A stretch of 64,000 bases of DNA from Flavobacteriales bacterium. Lineage in GTDB: Bacteria > Bacteroidota > Bacteroidia > Flavobacteriales_F > PHOS-HE28. Of this stretch, positions 23,372-30,541 are shown piece by piece (position 1 is the stretch's first letter; each line of letters opens with the position of its first letter). Both the position numbers and the translations under genes were made by a program. The notes below the pieces were generated by a model. That model saw only the letters and a list, made by a program, of their open reading frames with translations, had not been told where the DNA came from and did no database searches. The DNA is taken from NCBI GenBank assembly GCA_016716605.1, contig JADJWA010000001.1:1612001-1676000 (forward strand), read 5' to 3'.

Positions 23372-25960
23372 ATGTATGTAGTCAAGCGCGACGGACGCCG
23401 GGAGGCTGTGAAATTCGACAAGATCACCGCCCGTGTGAAGAAGCTCTGCTATGAGCTCGACCCCATCGTGGATGCCACGCAGGTCACCCTGAAAGTGATC
23501 GACGGCATCTTCGACGGCGTGACCACCACGCAGCTCGATAACCTCACCGCCGAGGTGGCCGCCACCATGACGGTGAAGCACCCGGACTATGCGCAGCTCG
23601 CCAGCCGCATCGCCGTGAGCAACCTGCACAAGAACACCAAGAAGTCCTTCAGCGAGACCATGAAGGACCTCTACACCTACCTCGATCCGAAGACCGGCGC
23701 ACGGGCCGCCCTCCTCGCCGACGATGTCCACGAGATCATCCAGAAGAACGCCGAGGTGCTCGACAGCGCCATCATCTACGACCGCGACTTCAACTACGAC
23801 TACTTCGGCTTCAAGACCCTCGAGCGCAGCTACCTCCTGCGCCTGCACGGGCAAGTGGTGGAGCGCCCGCAGCACATGCTCATGCGTGTGGCCATCGGCA
23901 TCCACAAGAACGACCTCGACAGCGCCATCCGCACCTACAACGACCTGAGCGAAGGCTGGTACACCCACGCCACGCCCACGCTCTTCAACGCCGGTTCGCC
24001 CAAGCCGCAGATGAGCAGCTGCTTCCTTCTTCAGCTGAAGGACGACAGCATCAGCGGCATCTACGACACGCTGAAGCAGTGCGCGCAGATCAGTCAGAGC
24101 GCCGGCGGCATCGGCCTCAGCGTGCATAACCTGCGCGCCAAGGGCAGCTACATCAAGGGCACCAACGGCACCAGCAACGGCATCGTGCCCATGCTGCGCG
24201 TCTTCAACGACACCGCGCGTTACGTGGACCAGGGCGGCGGCAAGCGCAAAGGCAGCTTCGCCATCTACCTGGAGCCCTGGCACGCCGACGTGTTCGACTT
24301 CCTCGAATTGAAGAAGAACCACGGCAAGGAAGAGATGCGCGCCCGCGACCTCTTCTACGCCATGTGGATCCCCGACCTCTTCATGAAGCGCGTGGAGCAG
24401 AACGGCGACTGGACCCTGATGTGCCCCAACGAGTGCCCCGGCCTCTGCGACACCTTCGGCGAGAAGTTCGAGGAGCTGTACGAAGGCTATGAGGCCGCCG
24501 GCAAGGGCCGCAGCACCATCAAGGCGCAGGAGCTCTGGTTCAAGATCCTCGAGAGCCAGATCGAGACCGGCACGCCCTACATCCTCTTCAAGGACGCCGC
24601 CAACAGCAAGAGCAACCAGCAGAACCTGGGCACCATCAAGAGCAGCAACCTCTGCACGGAGATCATCGAGTACACCAGCCCCGACGAAGTGGCCGTGTGC
24701 AACCTCGGCTCCATCGCGCTGCCCAAGTTCGTGGAGAAGGGCAAGTTCGATCACGACAAGCTCTTCGAGGTGACCATGCAGTTGACCAAGAACCTCAACC
24801 GCGTCATCGACGAGAACTACTACCCGATCCCCGAGGCGCGCCGCAGCAACATGCGCCACCGCCCCATCGGCATCGGCGTGCAGGGCCTGGCGGATGCCTT
24901 CATCCTCATGCGCTATCCCTTCGATAGCGTGGAGGCCAAAGTGCTGAACCGCGAGATCTTCGAGACCATCTACTACGCCGCCCTCACCGCCAGCAAGGAT
25001 CTGGCGAAGGAGTACGGCCCCTACGAGACCTACGAAGGCTCGCCCATGAGCAAGGGCGTCTTCCAGCCCGACATGTGGAAGGTGAAGCCCAGCGACCGTT
25101 GGGAGTGGGATGCGCTGCGTGCCGAAGTGAAGCAGCACGGCGTGCGCAACAGCTTGCTGTTGGCCCCCATGCCCACGGCCAGCACCGCGCAGATCCTCGG
25201 CAACAACGAGTGCTTCGAGCCTTACACCAGCAACATCTACACGCGCCGCGTGCTCAGCGGCGAGTTCGTGGTGGTGAACAAATACCTGCTGCGCGACCTG
25301 GTGAAACTGAACCTCTGGGGCGAGGACCTGAAGAACAAGATCATCGGTGCCAACGGCAGCGTGGCCAACATCCCGGAGATCCCGCAGAACCTCAAGGACC
25401 TCTACAAGACGGCGTGGGAGATCAGCCAGAAGGTGATCATCGACATGGCGGCGGATCGTGGCGCCTACATCTGCCAGAGCCAGAGCCTCAACATCTTCAT
25501 GGAGAACGCCAACTTCGGCAAGCTCACCAGCATGCACTTCTACAGCTGGAAGGCGGGCCTGAAGACCGGCATGTACTACCTGCGCACCAAGGCCGCCACC
25601 GACGCCATCAAGTTCACGGTGGACAAGTCGAAGCTGGCAGCTCCCCAGTCGGAGACGGTCATGCCGAGCGAAGCGAAGGCATCTTCGAGCCTGCGGAGCA
25701 CCATCGAAGGCAACGGCATCGCCGTTGGCAGCACCGTGATCCTGGAGCCCGTGATCTCCGGCCCCACCGTTACGCGCGTTGTGGACTCCACCAGCGAAGC
25801 CGGTCATCGCGAGCGAAGCGAAGCGAACGACCTGCCCATGAGCGCCGTGGAAGCGCAGAACGCCGAGCGCATGAACGTGCTCAGCAAGCAGGCGCAAGCC
25901 CAGGCGGAGATCTCCTGCTCGCTGGATGATCCGGAGGGGTGCGAGATGTGCAGTGGGTAG
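23372..25960 (+). CDS. nrdA: Ribonucleotide reductase class Ia, alpha (catalytic) subunit, with palindrome-derived linker inserts
   Basis: Reduces NDPs to dNDPs. 862 residues: N-terminal ATP-cone (about 1-90, MYVVKRDGRREAVKFDKI), ten-stranded barrel with MSSCFLLQL, the active-site NLCTEI loop and VCNLGSIALP, the conserved YYLRTKAA near residue 740, and a C-terminal redox CxxC (CEMCSG). The linker between barrel and tail is long, about 100 residues, and contains two stretches (MPSEAKAS and HRERSEAND, from 25658 and 25802) that are translations of palindromic dispersed repeats. The enzyme core is intact. Confidence 0.96.
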   Translation: MYVVKRDGRREAVKFDKITARVKKLCYELDPIVDATQVTLKVIDGIFDGVTTTQLDNLTAEVAATMTVKHPDYAQLASRIAVSNLHKNTKKSFSETMKDLYTYLDPKTGARAALLADDVHEIIQKNAEVLDSAIIYDRDFNYDYFGFKTLERSYLLRLHGQVVERPQHMLMRVAIGIHKNDLDSAIRTYNDLSEGWYTHATPTLFNAGSPKPQMSSCFLLQLKDDSISGIYDTLKQCAQISQSAGGIGLSVHNLRAKGSYIKGTNGTSNGIVPMLRVFNDTARYVDQGGGKRKGSFAIYLEPWHADVFDFLELKKNHGKEEMRARDLFYAMWIPDLFMKRVEQNGDWTLMCPNECPGLCDTFGEKFEELYEGYEAAGKGRSTIKAQELWFKILESQIETGTPYILFKDAANSKSNQQNLGTIKSSNLCTEIIEYTSPDEVAVCNLGSIALPKFVEKGKFDHDKLFEVTMQLTKNLNRVIDENYYPIPEARRSNMRHRPIGIGVQGLADAFILMRYPFDSVEAKVLNREIFETIYYAALTASKDLAKEYGPYETYEGSPMSKGVFQPDMWKVKPSDRWEWDALRAEVKQHGVRNSLLLAPMPTASTAQILGNNECFEPYTSNIYTRRVLSGEFVVVNKYLLRDLVKLNLWGEDLKNKIIGANGSVANIPEIPQNLKDLYKTAWEISQKVIIDMAADRGAYICQSQSLNIFMENANFGKLTSMHFYSWKAGLKTGMYYLRTKAATDAIKFTVDKSKLAAPQSETVMPSEAKASSSLRSTIEGNGIAVGSTVILEPVISGPTVTRVVDSTSEAGHRERSEANDLPMSAVEAQNAERMNVLSKQAQAQAEISCSLDDPEGCEMCSG
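25658..25685 (+). repeat. Palindromic repeat inside nrdA linker, copy 1
   Basis: Carries GAGCGAAGCGAAG between ATGCC and GGCAT arms, the form of the RERSEA/PSEAK-type palindromic repeat often seen between genes. In frame, it encodes VMPSEAKAS. Confidence 0.7.
25802..25834 (+). repeat. Palindromic repeat inside nrdA linker, copy 2
   Basis: Contains GAGCGAAGCGAAGCGAA flanked by GGTC and GACC arms and TCGC/GCGA inner arms; related to copy 1 and in the same orientation. In frame, it encodes GHRERSEANDL. Confidence 0.7.
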
Positions 25961-25982
25961 ATTGAGCTGAACAACCAACAAG

Positions 25983-26009
25983 GAAGAGCGGCTCGAAAGG
26001 CCGCTCTTC
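25983..26009 (+). terminator. Terminator-like hairpin after nrdA
   Basis: Perfect 10-bp stem GAAGAGCGGC/GCCGCTCTTC with a 7-nt loop, 22 nt after the nrdA stop. Only a short T-rich stretch follows, so termination is likely but the T-run is weak. Confidence 0.65.
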
Positions 26010-26029
26010 TAGACTCAAATCACCTTGTA

Positions 26030-26866
26030 ATGACACTCTCTGACGATCTGCATATCACAGCCCCTTTTGTGGAAGAGCTCCAACAGCACGAGCGGAATCA
26101 GGAGGAGGTTCGTCACCTACTGAGCTTCGACGACATCATTCTGGGCTACTGCATCACGGCCATTGAGGGTCTCGATGAACGGCTGCGGAATAATGAAGAG
26201 ATCAAGCTTACATCGGCGTATCATCTTCCCACGGCAACATTGAACGCTCTCCGAAACATTCGTGAGCATGGCTCGTTGCGGATTCGGTATGAGAACATGT
26301 ACAACCAGTGCTTGGTCCTGTCGGTCTCATATTTTGTCTCCGGTTTCGAGGCTTTATTTGTGCAGGGCGTGAGCCAAGCGTGTTGTTGTTGCCCTGACCT
26401 TCTTGTGGCTACAAAGGAGGACCTGAAGTTCTCAATCAGTGAGCTCCGCGCGTGTGATTTTCAGCTTGGTGAGCATCTTGGGAAGATGATTGTCCAGAAG
26501 AAGGACATCAATTTTCAGAACATGCAGGCTGGCCTGAAAGCCTTCAAGGACTTCCTGGGCGTTGATGGCTTTTCGGATCCACTAGTACATGACGTCATTC
26601 TTGCACTCGCTGGGCGTCACATTATAGTGCATAACCTGGCGAGGGTCGATGACCGATTCCTTGCGCTTGTCAAGCATGCTCCGGCTCGAACAGTTCATGT
26701 TGAAGCGTATCAAGTTGGCGACCAAATACAATTCACTCCGGATGAGGTGACCCGACTTCAGGAGAGCATGAGCCATTTGCTTGAGGAGGTCGCCACAGCG
26801 ATGAACGAGAAAATCCTAGCCACGGCGAACACCACATCCAAGGCCCCGGCTGCCGAGTGTCCGTGA
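26030..26866 (+). CDS. HEPN-like protein (Rx4H motif), function unknown
   Basis: 278 residues, no signal peptide or membrane segment, with lower GC than the neighbouring nrd genes. Residues about 185-205 carry GRHIIVHNLARVDDRFL: an Arg-x4-His motif followed by Asn, the arrangement of catalytic HEPN ribonuclease domains. The rest is mainly helical with CCCC at about 118-121. The last residues before the stop (PAAECP) lie in a palindromic repeat (26848-26877), so the C-terminus has been modified by the repeat. HEPN proteins act as toxins or in defence; no partner gene is adjacent. Family assignment is by motif only. Confidence 0.6.
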   Translation: MTLSDDLHITAPFVEELQQHERNQEEVRHLLSFDDIILGYCITAIEGLDERLRNNEEIKLTSAYHLPTATLNALRNIREHGSLRIRYENMYNQCLVLSVSYFVSGFEALFVQGVSQACCCCPDLLVATKEDLKFSISELRACDFQLGEHLGKMIVQKKDINFQNMQAGLKAFKDFLGVDGFSDPLVHDVILALAGRHIIVHNLARVDDRFLALVKHAPARTVHVEAYQVGDQIQFTPDEVTRLQESMSHLLEEVATAMNEKILATANTTSKAPAAECP

Positions 26867-26877
26867 CTCGTGGCCAC
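26848..26877 (+). repeat. Repeat family B, copy 1 (divergent)
   Basis: Imperfect copy of the CTGCCGCGAGTC-TGC-GACTCGTGGC palindrome; supplies the stop region of the HEPN-like gene. Confidence 0.6.
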
Positions 26878-26952
26878 TCATTCCCCCGGCTCCCGCGAAT
26901 CTCTTCCGCTGGTTCGGATCCGTGATCCGGACCGCACACCTAGTTTAGCACC

Positions 26953-27144
26953 ATGGCAACTGTCAAAGAGAATCCGAAAAGTCCCTGGCCCCACTACTTC
27001 TCCATCGGCGCTGGCGTGTGCATCGTCGCATTGGCATTCTTCAAGGAGGGCCTGAGCACGGTGGACATCATCAAGCTCCTCTTGGGTGTTGGTTTGATCG
27101 GATACGGCATCTGGAAGTTGGTCGCGAACAAGAAGACTCCTTAA
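26953..27144 (+). CDS. Small membrane protein, 63 aa
   Basis: Two hydrophobic helices (YFSIGAGVCIVALAFF and IIKLLLGVGLIGYGIWKLV) joined by a short loop, with Lys at both ends. It starts with an ATG 86 bp after the HEPN-like gene, between repeat copies. No family recognised. It could be a small accessory membrane protein; size and position in a repeat-rich island also allow a spurious frame. Confidence 0.5.
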   Translation: MATVKENPKSPWPHYFSIGAGVCIVALAFFKEGLSTVDIIKLLLGVGLIGYGIWKLVANKKTP

Positions 27145-27160
27145 GCCCAACTGCCCCCCG

Positions 27161-27185
27161 CTGCCGCGAGTCTGTGACTCGTGGC
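27161..27185 (+). repeat. Repeat family B, copy 2
   Basis: CTGCCGCGAGTC, loop TGT, GACTCGTGGC: a stem of 10 bp with one G-T pair. Follows the small membrane protein stop by about 17 nt and could act as a transcript 3' hairpin. Confidence 0.75.
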
Positions 27186-27230
27186 TATCAAGTCGGTCTA
27201 CTTAGGAAGGCAGCGCCCGTCCGGCCAGCA

Positions 27231-27713
27231 TCACCAATTTATCGGCGTTACTGCGTAACAGACCCTAAGCTGGCCGGCGAGTCGTAGTTCCTGCTTCACA
27301 GCAGTGATTACTTCCATCGGAGTATCCCTATCGGCATAAATTATCGCGGTCTGCTTCGGTCGCGGAGAGTCATCTCGGCGCTCCCTACTCGAACGAAAGA
27401 AGGGGCCGATGTCGCTCAAGTCAGCGAAGAAGTCGGTCAGCTGAATACACGGATCACAATTGACAATTCCAGACGTGCCGATGATGATGTACTCACTGTT
27501 GCGGTCGAACTTCGCCAAGGAGCCTTCCTGCACCAGCGGCAGGTTCACCTTCATCAAAGTGCCCCGGCGGGCAACTCCATCACTTTCCATCAAGACAAGT
27601 TGGTTCGCGCCAACAACCGCGAAGCCTATGAAGGCAAGCTGTAGCAATGTCACGCCCGCAGGCACAGAGGTCCTTCTGTGTCCGCTTCTGCGATGTCTTG
27701 GACTCACGAGCAT
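27231..27713 (-). CDS. Hypothetical membrane-anchored protein, weakly ExbD-like
   Basis: 160 residues with one hydrophobic segment near the N-terminus (GVTLLQLAFIGFAVVG) after a basic, repeat-like start; ATG starts nearer the segment are possible. The C-terminus IIYADRDTPMEVITAVKQEL with RLAGQLRVCYAV resembles the periplasmic end of ExbD/TolR (D-x(4)-V-x-V-x(5)-AG). No exbB is adjacent. The assignment is weak and the gene itself is only moderately supported by codon use. Confidence 0.4.
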   Translation of the reverse strand: MLVSPRHRRSGHRRTSVPAGVTLLQLAFIGFAVVGANQLVLMESDGVARRGTLMKVNLPLVQEGSLAKFDRNSEYIIIGTSGIVNCDPCIQLTDFFADLSDIGPFFRSSRERRDDSPRPKQTAIIYADRDTPMEVITAVKQELRLAGQLRVCYAVTPINW

Positions 27714-27760
27714 CTGAACAAAGCTATCAACGGGCTTGGCTTGGGAGCATTGTGCTTGTA

Positions 27761-27823
27761 AGCCCCCCCGCTGCGCGTAGCGTGGCCGGAATCTGAGCGT
27801 AGCCTGCGGCTGCGCTGAACAAG
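27761..27823 (+). repeat. Repeat family C, copy 1
   Basis: Contains GCTGCGCGTAGCGTGGCCGG and GAGCGTAGCCTGCGGC, about 85% like the copy at 29021-29078. Several short inverted repeats (GCGTAGC/GCTACGC-like) are nested in it. Shorter palindromes (GTAGCC...GGCTAC) follow at about 27834-27848. Confidence 0.7.
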
Positions 27824-27906
27824 AACAGGAACATGGTAGCCTGTGGCTACCTGCCGCATGGCAACAACAAATGCGGCAGCCAAAGGCATCATGTAGCAGG
27901 TGGTGG

Positions 27907-28197
27907 CTACAAGAACATCACAATCATCACGAGCAACAGGAGGATGGCAACCGCAACGATGCGCGCTTGATTCCATTTGTTCGGTTTCTTGTTCGGCGGT
28001 GCTTCAGCTATCGAAACCCCGATCTTGAAGTCCTTGCTGCACCGGAAGCAGCGGTATTTCTTGCTCGGGATCAGGAGGGGTATTCCGGTAAGCAGCAATG
28101 GAAGCGCGAACCAGCCGCCTGACCACTTGTGCCGGCGCACGTTGTCCGAATGGCAATGCGGGCAACGAAGGATCGCTGAGTTCACGCCATCGGCCAT
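27907..28197 (-). CDS. Zinc-ribbon membrane protein, 96 aa
   Basis: N-terminal zinc ribbon: CPHCHSDNV and CFRCSKDF form a C2-C2 site, with a hydrophobic hairpin (FALPLLLTGIPLLIP) between the two knuckles; the C-terminus IVAVAILLLLVMIVMFL is a single membrane helix. Such small zinc-ribbon/TM proteins are common in accessory regions and have no known function. The ATG at 28197 is followed by a good coding pattern, so I consider it real. Confidence 0.7.
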   Translation of the reverse strand: MADGVNSAILRCPHCHSDNVRRHKWSGGWFALPLLLTGIPLLIPSKKYRCFRCSKDFKIGVSIAEAPPNKKPNKWNQARIVAVAILLLLVMIVMFL

Positions 28198-28235
28198 GCG
28201 GTACTATTTGCGCAGACGCTCATTCTTCATTGAGG

Positions 28236-28964
28236 CTACCAGAGCATGAACTTGCTGCAGTAGATGGTCGTGGTCGGTGAAGTGAGCGTAAGATGCCACT
28301 CGTTCACCTCGTACGAGAAAGATCCGCCATAGACGTCTTGATGCATGGCCAGGTCTTCAAAGTGAATACCTGTGTCATCCAACCGCCAAGCGGCGTATTG
28401 AACGGGTGAGTTGAATCCAGGCAAGGTGGCGCTGCCTGAAGATTCAAGCGTCAATCGTTCTTCACAGCCAGCATACGTTATCATGAGTCCTGAAGAGGTG
28501 CTGAGTGCTTGAACTGGCTGGCCTTTGACCTCGATTCCATCGATGCACCAATCCGAGCTTGAGAGGAGCTCGTAGGCATCCGGTTGCGACATGATGGCAA
28601 TCGGAATTCCAATGGCTAGCAACACGATTGCAACGAGCACAAGCACGCGTGCCATGAGCAAATCGATGCGACCAAGGAGGGGCACTCTTCGTGTGGCTCG
28701 GTCAATTGCCAGCCAGAAGTGCGGGTTCTCTTCAGAGCCTTCGACGAGGAACCCTGCTTCGCGAAGGATATCGCGAGCGTGTTCGGCATCATCAGCTGGC
28801 ACTTGGATCTTCAGCCCTCCAACGGCTTGAGAGGCGAGATTCTGGATCTGCACGGTCATCTCGTCCTTCACGTGGGCCTTTATGCCGGCGCTCTCCAGCA
28901 GAGCACAGGGAACCACGGCGTCGGTGGGCCACATGAAGGTGGCAACGGTGACGAAGGTGTCCAT
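28236..28964 (-). CDS. DUF2007 domain protein with membrane segment
   Basis: 242 residues from the ATG at 28964. N-terminal DUF2007-like (putative signal-transducing) domain: FVTVATFMWPTDAVVPCALL, ESAGIKAHVKDE, GGLKIQVPADDAEHARDIL. A transmembrane helix follows (LVLVAIVLLAIGIPIAI, about 160-180), then an extracytoplasmic beta-rich C-terminal part with two Cys. The frame is open for 72 more codons upstream, but that stretch is translated repeat DNA (families B and C), so the later ATG was chosen. Confidence 0.72.
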   Translation of the reverse strand: MDTFVTVATFMWPTDAVVPCALLESAGIKAHVKDEMTVQIQNLASQAVGGLKIQVPADDAEHARDILREAGFLVEGSEENPHFWLAIDRATRRVPLLGRIDLLMARVLVLVAIVLLAIGIPIAIMSQPDAYELLSSSDWCIDGIEVKGQPVQALSTSSGLMITYAGCEERLTLESSGSATLPGFNSPVQYAAWRLDDTGIHFEDLAMHQDVYGGSFSYEVNEWHLTLTSPTTTIYCSKFMLW

Positions 28965-28987
28965 GCAGAGCAAGGATAATACCCCCA

Positions 28988-29012
28988 CTGCCGCGAGTCT
29001 GCGACTCGTGGC
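28988..29012 (+). repeat. Repeat family B, copy 3
   Basis: CTGCCGCGAGTC, TGC, GACTCGTGGC; same 10-bp stem as the other copies. Followed immediately by a family C copy. Confidence 0.8.
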
Positions 29013-29020
29013 CACAAACC

Positions 29021-29078
29021 CTCCACTGCGCGTAGCGTGGCCGGTATCTGAGCGTAGCCTGCGGCTACGCTCGACAAG
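29021..29078 (+). repeat. Repeat family C, copy 2
   Basis: Same core as 27761-27823 with a few substitutions; between two family B copies. Confidence 0.7.
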
Positions 29079-29087
29079 CCCCCCCCG

Positions 29088-29112
29088 CTGCCGCGAGTCT
29101 GCGACTCGTGGC
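29088..29112 (+). repeat. Repeat family B, copy 4
   Basis: Identical to copy 3 over the 25-nt core. Family A copy a begins 18 nt later, giving a B-C-B-A mosaic. Confidence 0.8.
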
Positions 29113-29130
29113 CACAGACCTAAAGCCTTT

Positions 29131-29202
29131 GGACCCCCGCAGGATGTTCTCACCTCCCGCGCAGCGGTCTGTCCGTGCACTTAACGGACGAGCCTGCTGC
29201 TC
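29131..29202 (+). repeat. Repeat family A, copy a
   Basis: Core CCGCGCAGCGGTCTGTCCGT then GCACTTAACGGACGA. It has two nested hairpins: CCG-x-CGG and GTCCGT/ACGGAC with a 7-nt loop. Lies just downstream (minus sense) of the YafQ-like toxin gene. Confidence 0.8.
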
Positions 29203-29212
29203 ACATCCGTGA

Positions 29213-29485
29213 TCAATAGACCTCCTCGTGCGTGCCGATGTCGATGAGCAGCACCTTGCTATGGCCCTTGAGGAACATGAACACTACCCGGCAGTCGAGG
29301 TCCACGCTGAAGGCATGGCAGCCATGGAGCTTGCCGGTAAGCGGGTGCGTGCGCAGCTCGTGAGCGAAGGGATCTGCGACGAACACTTCCAACGCATCCC
29401 AGAACCGTTGCTTCAGTGCGGGGTCGTTCCCGATACGCTTCTTGTAAGCGCGCTTGAAGCCAGAGTCCCAGACCAACTCGATCAT
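29213..29485 (-). CDS. YafQ/RelE-family mRNA interferase toxin
   Basis: 90 residues. Family marks of the YafQ-like branch: FKRAYKKR, THPLTGKLHGCHAFSVDLDCR, and IDIGTHEEVY at the C-terminus with the catalytic His. Toxins of this type cut mRNA on the ribosome. It overlaps its antitoxin gene by 4 bp (29482-29485) and is first in a series of four modules on the minus strand. A family A repeat follows the stop codon at once. Confidence 0.85.
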   Translation of the reverse strand: MIELVWDSGFKRAYKKRIGNDPALKQRFWDALEVFVADPFAHELRTHPLTGKLHGCHAFSVDLDCRVVFMFLKGHSKVLLIDIGTHEEVY

Positions 29486-29694
29486 GCACGAAGGTCCTTG
29501 CGGAGGTCGGCCAGTTTGCCCTTGCGCACCTTGCCCGCCTTGGCATTCTTCACTGCGGTCTTCGCGCGCGCAACCAAAGCGTCACGTGCGGCCTCGGCAT
29601 ACGCCTTCCGAATGATGCCAGCAGCGAGTTCCTTCTCTTCCATCGGAAGGGCATCGAACTGCTCTATGACATGGTTGACGTCGTTGGTCTTCAT
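29482..29694 (-). CDS. Antitoxin of the YafQ-like module
   Basis: 70 residues, helical and charged, ending in a Lys/Arg-rich tail (KVRKGKLADLRKDLRA). No domain is recognised, but the size, the 4-bp overlap with the toxin gene and the gene order (antitoxin first) are those of type II modules. A TATCTTTG element lies 17 nt upstream of the ATG. The N-terminal half (VIEQFDALPMEEKELAAGII) probably dimerises; the basic tail would bind toxin or DNA. These roles are inferred. Confidence 0.75.
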   Translation of the reverse strand: MKTNDVNHVIEQFDALPMEEKELAAGIIRKAYAEAARDALVARAKTAVKNAKAGKVRKGKLADLRKDLRA

Positions 29695-29711
29695 TGGCGA
29701 TGCAATGTGCT

Positions 29712-29719
29712 CAAAGATA
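29712..29719 (-). promoter_or_regulatory. -7 element TATCTTTG of the YafQ-like module
   Basis: Minus-strand TATCTTTG, 17 nt upstream of the antitoxin ATG. The same octamer precedes all four TA modules in this island. It overlaps the edge of repeat copy b. Confidence 0.6.
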
Positions 29720-29723
29720 GTTT

Positions 29724-29820
29724 GGACCCCCGCAGGATGTTCTCACCTCCCGCGCAGCGGTCTGTCCGTGCATTTAACGGACGACCCTGCCTTCGGCAGG
29801 CAAGCCCGCGGCACGTAGCC
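29724..29820 (+). repeat. Repeat family A, copy b (carrying 19-nt insert)
   Basis: Same core as copy a (ATTTAA in place of ACTTAA), continued by the 19-mer at 29787-29805 and then GGCACGTAGCCGC, which runs into the 3' end of the next toxin gene. Copy f at 31366 is its closest relative. Confidence 0.85.
29787..29805 (+). repeat. 19-nt palindromic insert, copy 3
   Basis: CTGCCTTCGGCAGGCAAGC, identical to the tRNA copies. Copy e of repeat A (31226) lacks it, and the flanks align without gap when it is removed. Confidence 0.85.
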
Positions 29821-29824
29821 GCAA

Positions 29825-30124
29825 TCACTTCTTCTTTCGGAATCGCTTCCCCGGGTGTTGGCTGGTGTGGAAGACGCGCATGACCACAGTTAGATCTCCA
29901 TCAAGCCGATAGACGATCACATACGGGAACACCTTCAGCGGTGCCTGCCGGAATTGTTCGTGCACCCGCTGAAAACCGCTTGGGTTAGCGAGGATGTATC
30001 CAAGACAGCGTTGTACTTCCAAGAGGAAGCGATCGCCCAAACCTTGGCTCTTCCCCTCATACCACTTGTCACCGTCGGCGACGTCCTTTCGGGCCGAAGG
30101 CCGCAGGATGAGCGCGCGTTTCAT
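29825..30124 (-). CDS. ParE/RelE-family toxin, copy 1
   Basis: 99 residues of the RelE/ParE fold: an N-terminal strand and helix (RPSARKDVADGDKWYEGKS), then LGDRFLLEVQRCLGYI, VFPYVIVYRL and VVMRVFHTSQHPGKRF at the end. The C-terminal 16 residues (VFHTSQHPGKRFRKKK) are identical to those of the toxin at 31467, while the central part differs. Overlaps its antitoxin by 4 bp (30121-30124). Target (ribosome or gyrase) cannot be told from the sequence. Confidence 0.85.
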   Translation of the reverse strand: MKRALILRPSARKDVADGDKWYEGKSQGLGDRFLLEVQRCLGYILANPSGFQRVHEQFRQAPLKVFPYVIVYRLDGDLTVVMRVFHTSQHPGKRFRKKK

Positions 30125-30351
30125 TTCGCACGCAGACCGCGAACGTGCGCTTTCACTTCAGCCCACGTGTAGTTCTTGCCTTTGCCGGCTTTGTAGTTGG
30201 CGAAGTCGCGATCAAGTTCTGTCTTCTGTGCTGCGCTCAGCTTGAAGTGTGCGGGTGGATTCAACACTTCGTCCACGGACCTCAGTTCGGATTCGTTCTC
30301 CGATTCCAGGATCTGCTTGGCGAGCGTGACCTTTAGTTCGTTGAGCTTCAT
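30121..30351 (-). CDS. Antitoxin of ParE-like module 1
   Basis: 76 residues. N-terminal MKLNELKVTLAKQILESENE is shared almost exactly with the antitoxin at 31766, the rest (FKLSAAQKTELDRDFANYKAG) follows the same outline. Likely a helical antitoxin with an addiction-module-type C-terminus (TWAEVKAHVRGL). TATCTTTG lies upstream at 30369-30376. The gene pair is antitoxin-first with a 4-bp overlap. Confidence 0.78.
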   Translation of the reverse strand: MKLNELKVTLAKQILESENESELRSVDEVLNPPAHFKLSAAQKTELDRDFANYKAGKGKNYTWAEVKAHVRGLRAK

Positions 30352-30368
30352 GGTGCAAGAGCTTGATC

Positions 30369-30376
30369 CAAAGATA
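30369..30376 (-). promoter_or_regulatory. -7 element TATCTTTG of ParE-like module 1
   Basis: Minus-strand TATCTTTG, 17 nt upstream of the ATG, in the stretch CCTATCTTTGGATCAAGCTC that is also found before module 2. Confidence 0.6.
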
Positions 30377-30445
30377 GGATCGTAGGCATCGGGTCCCCAC
30401 CGCCTTACCCCTGAGCCTCGGCACGGTGTCCTTGCATGCGTTGCC

Positions 30446-30520
30446 TAGACCCACGCAGGGTGTCCTCTCCACTTCCGCAGCGGTCTGTCCGTGCACTTAA
30501 CGGACGACCCTGCTGCTCGA
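30446..30520 (+). repeat. Repeat family A, copy c
   Basis: TAGACCCACGCAGGGTGTCC then CCGCAGCGGTCTGTCCGTGC and ACTTAACGGACGACCCTGC; no 19-nt insert. Directly downstream (minus sense) of the PIN toxin. Confidence 0.8.
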
Positions 30521-30541
30521 AGCCTAGATTGCCGCCACTAA

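Noticed and set aside
23162..25981. 939-codon open frame on the minus strand opposite nrdA
   Set aside because: It mirrors the nrdA coding frame; nrdA has clear family motifs throughout, and the antisense product is low-complexity Leu/Val/Glu/His sequence. The same holds for the long frames opposite glmS, metH, GlyRS, tolC/OmpA-family and the SCO1/cox genes.
27704..27976. 90-codon minus-strand frame
   Set aside because: Much of it is translated repeat C and palindromes; no family and poor codon pattern.
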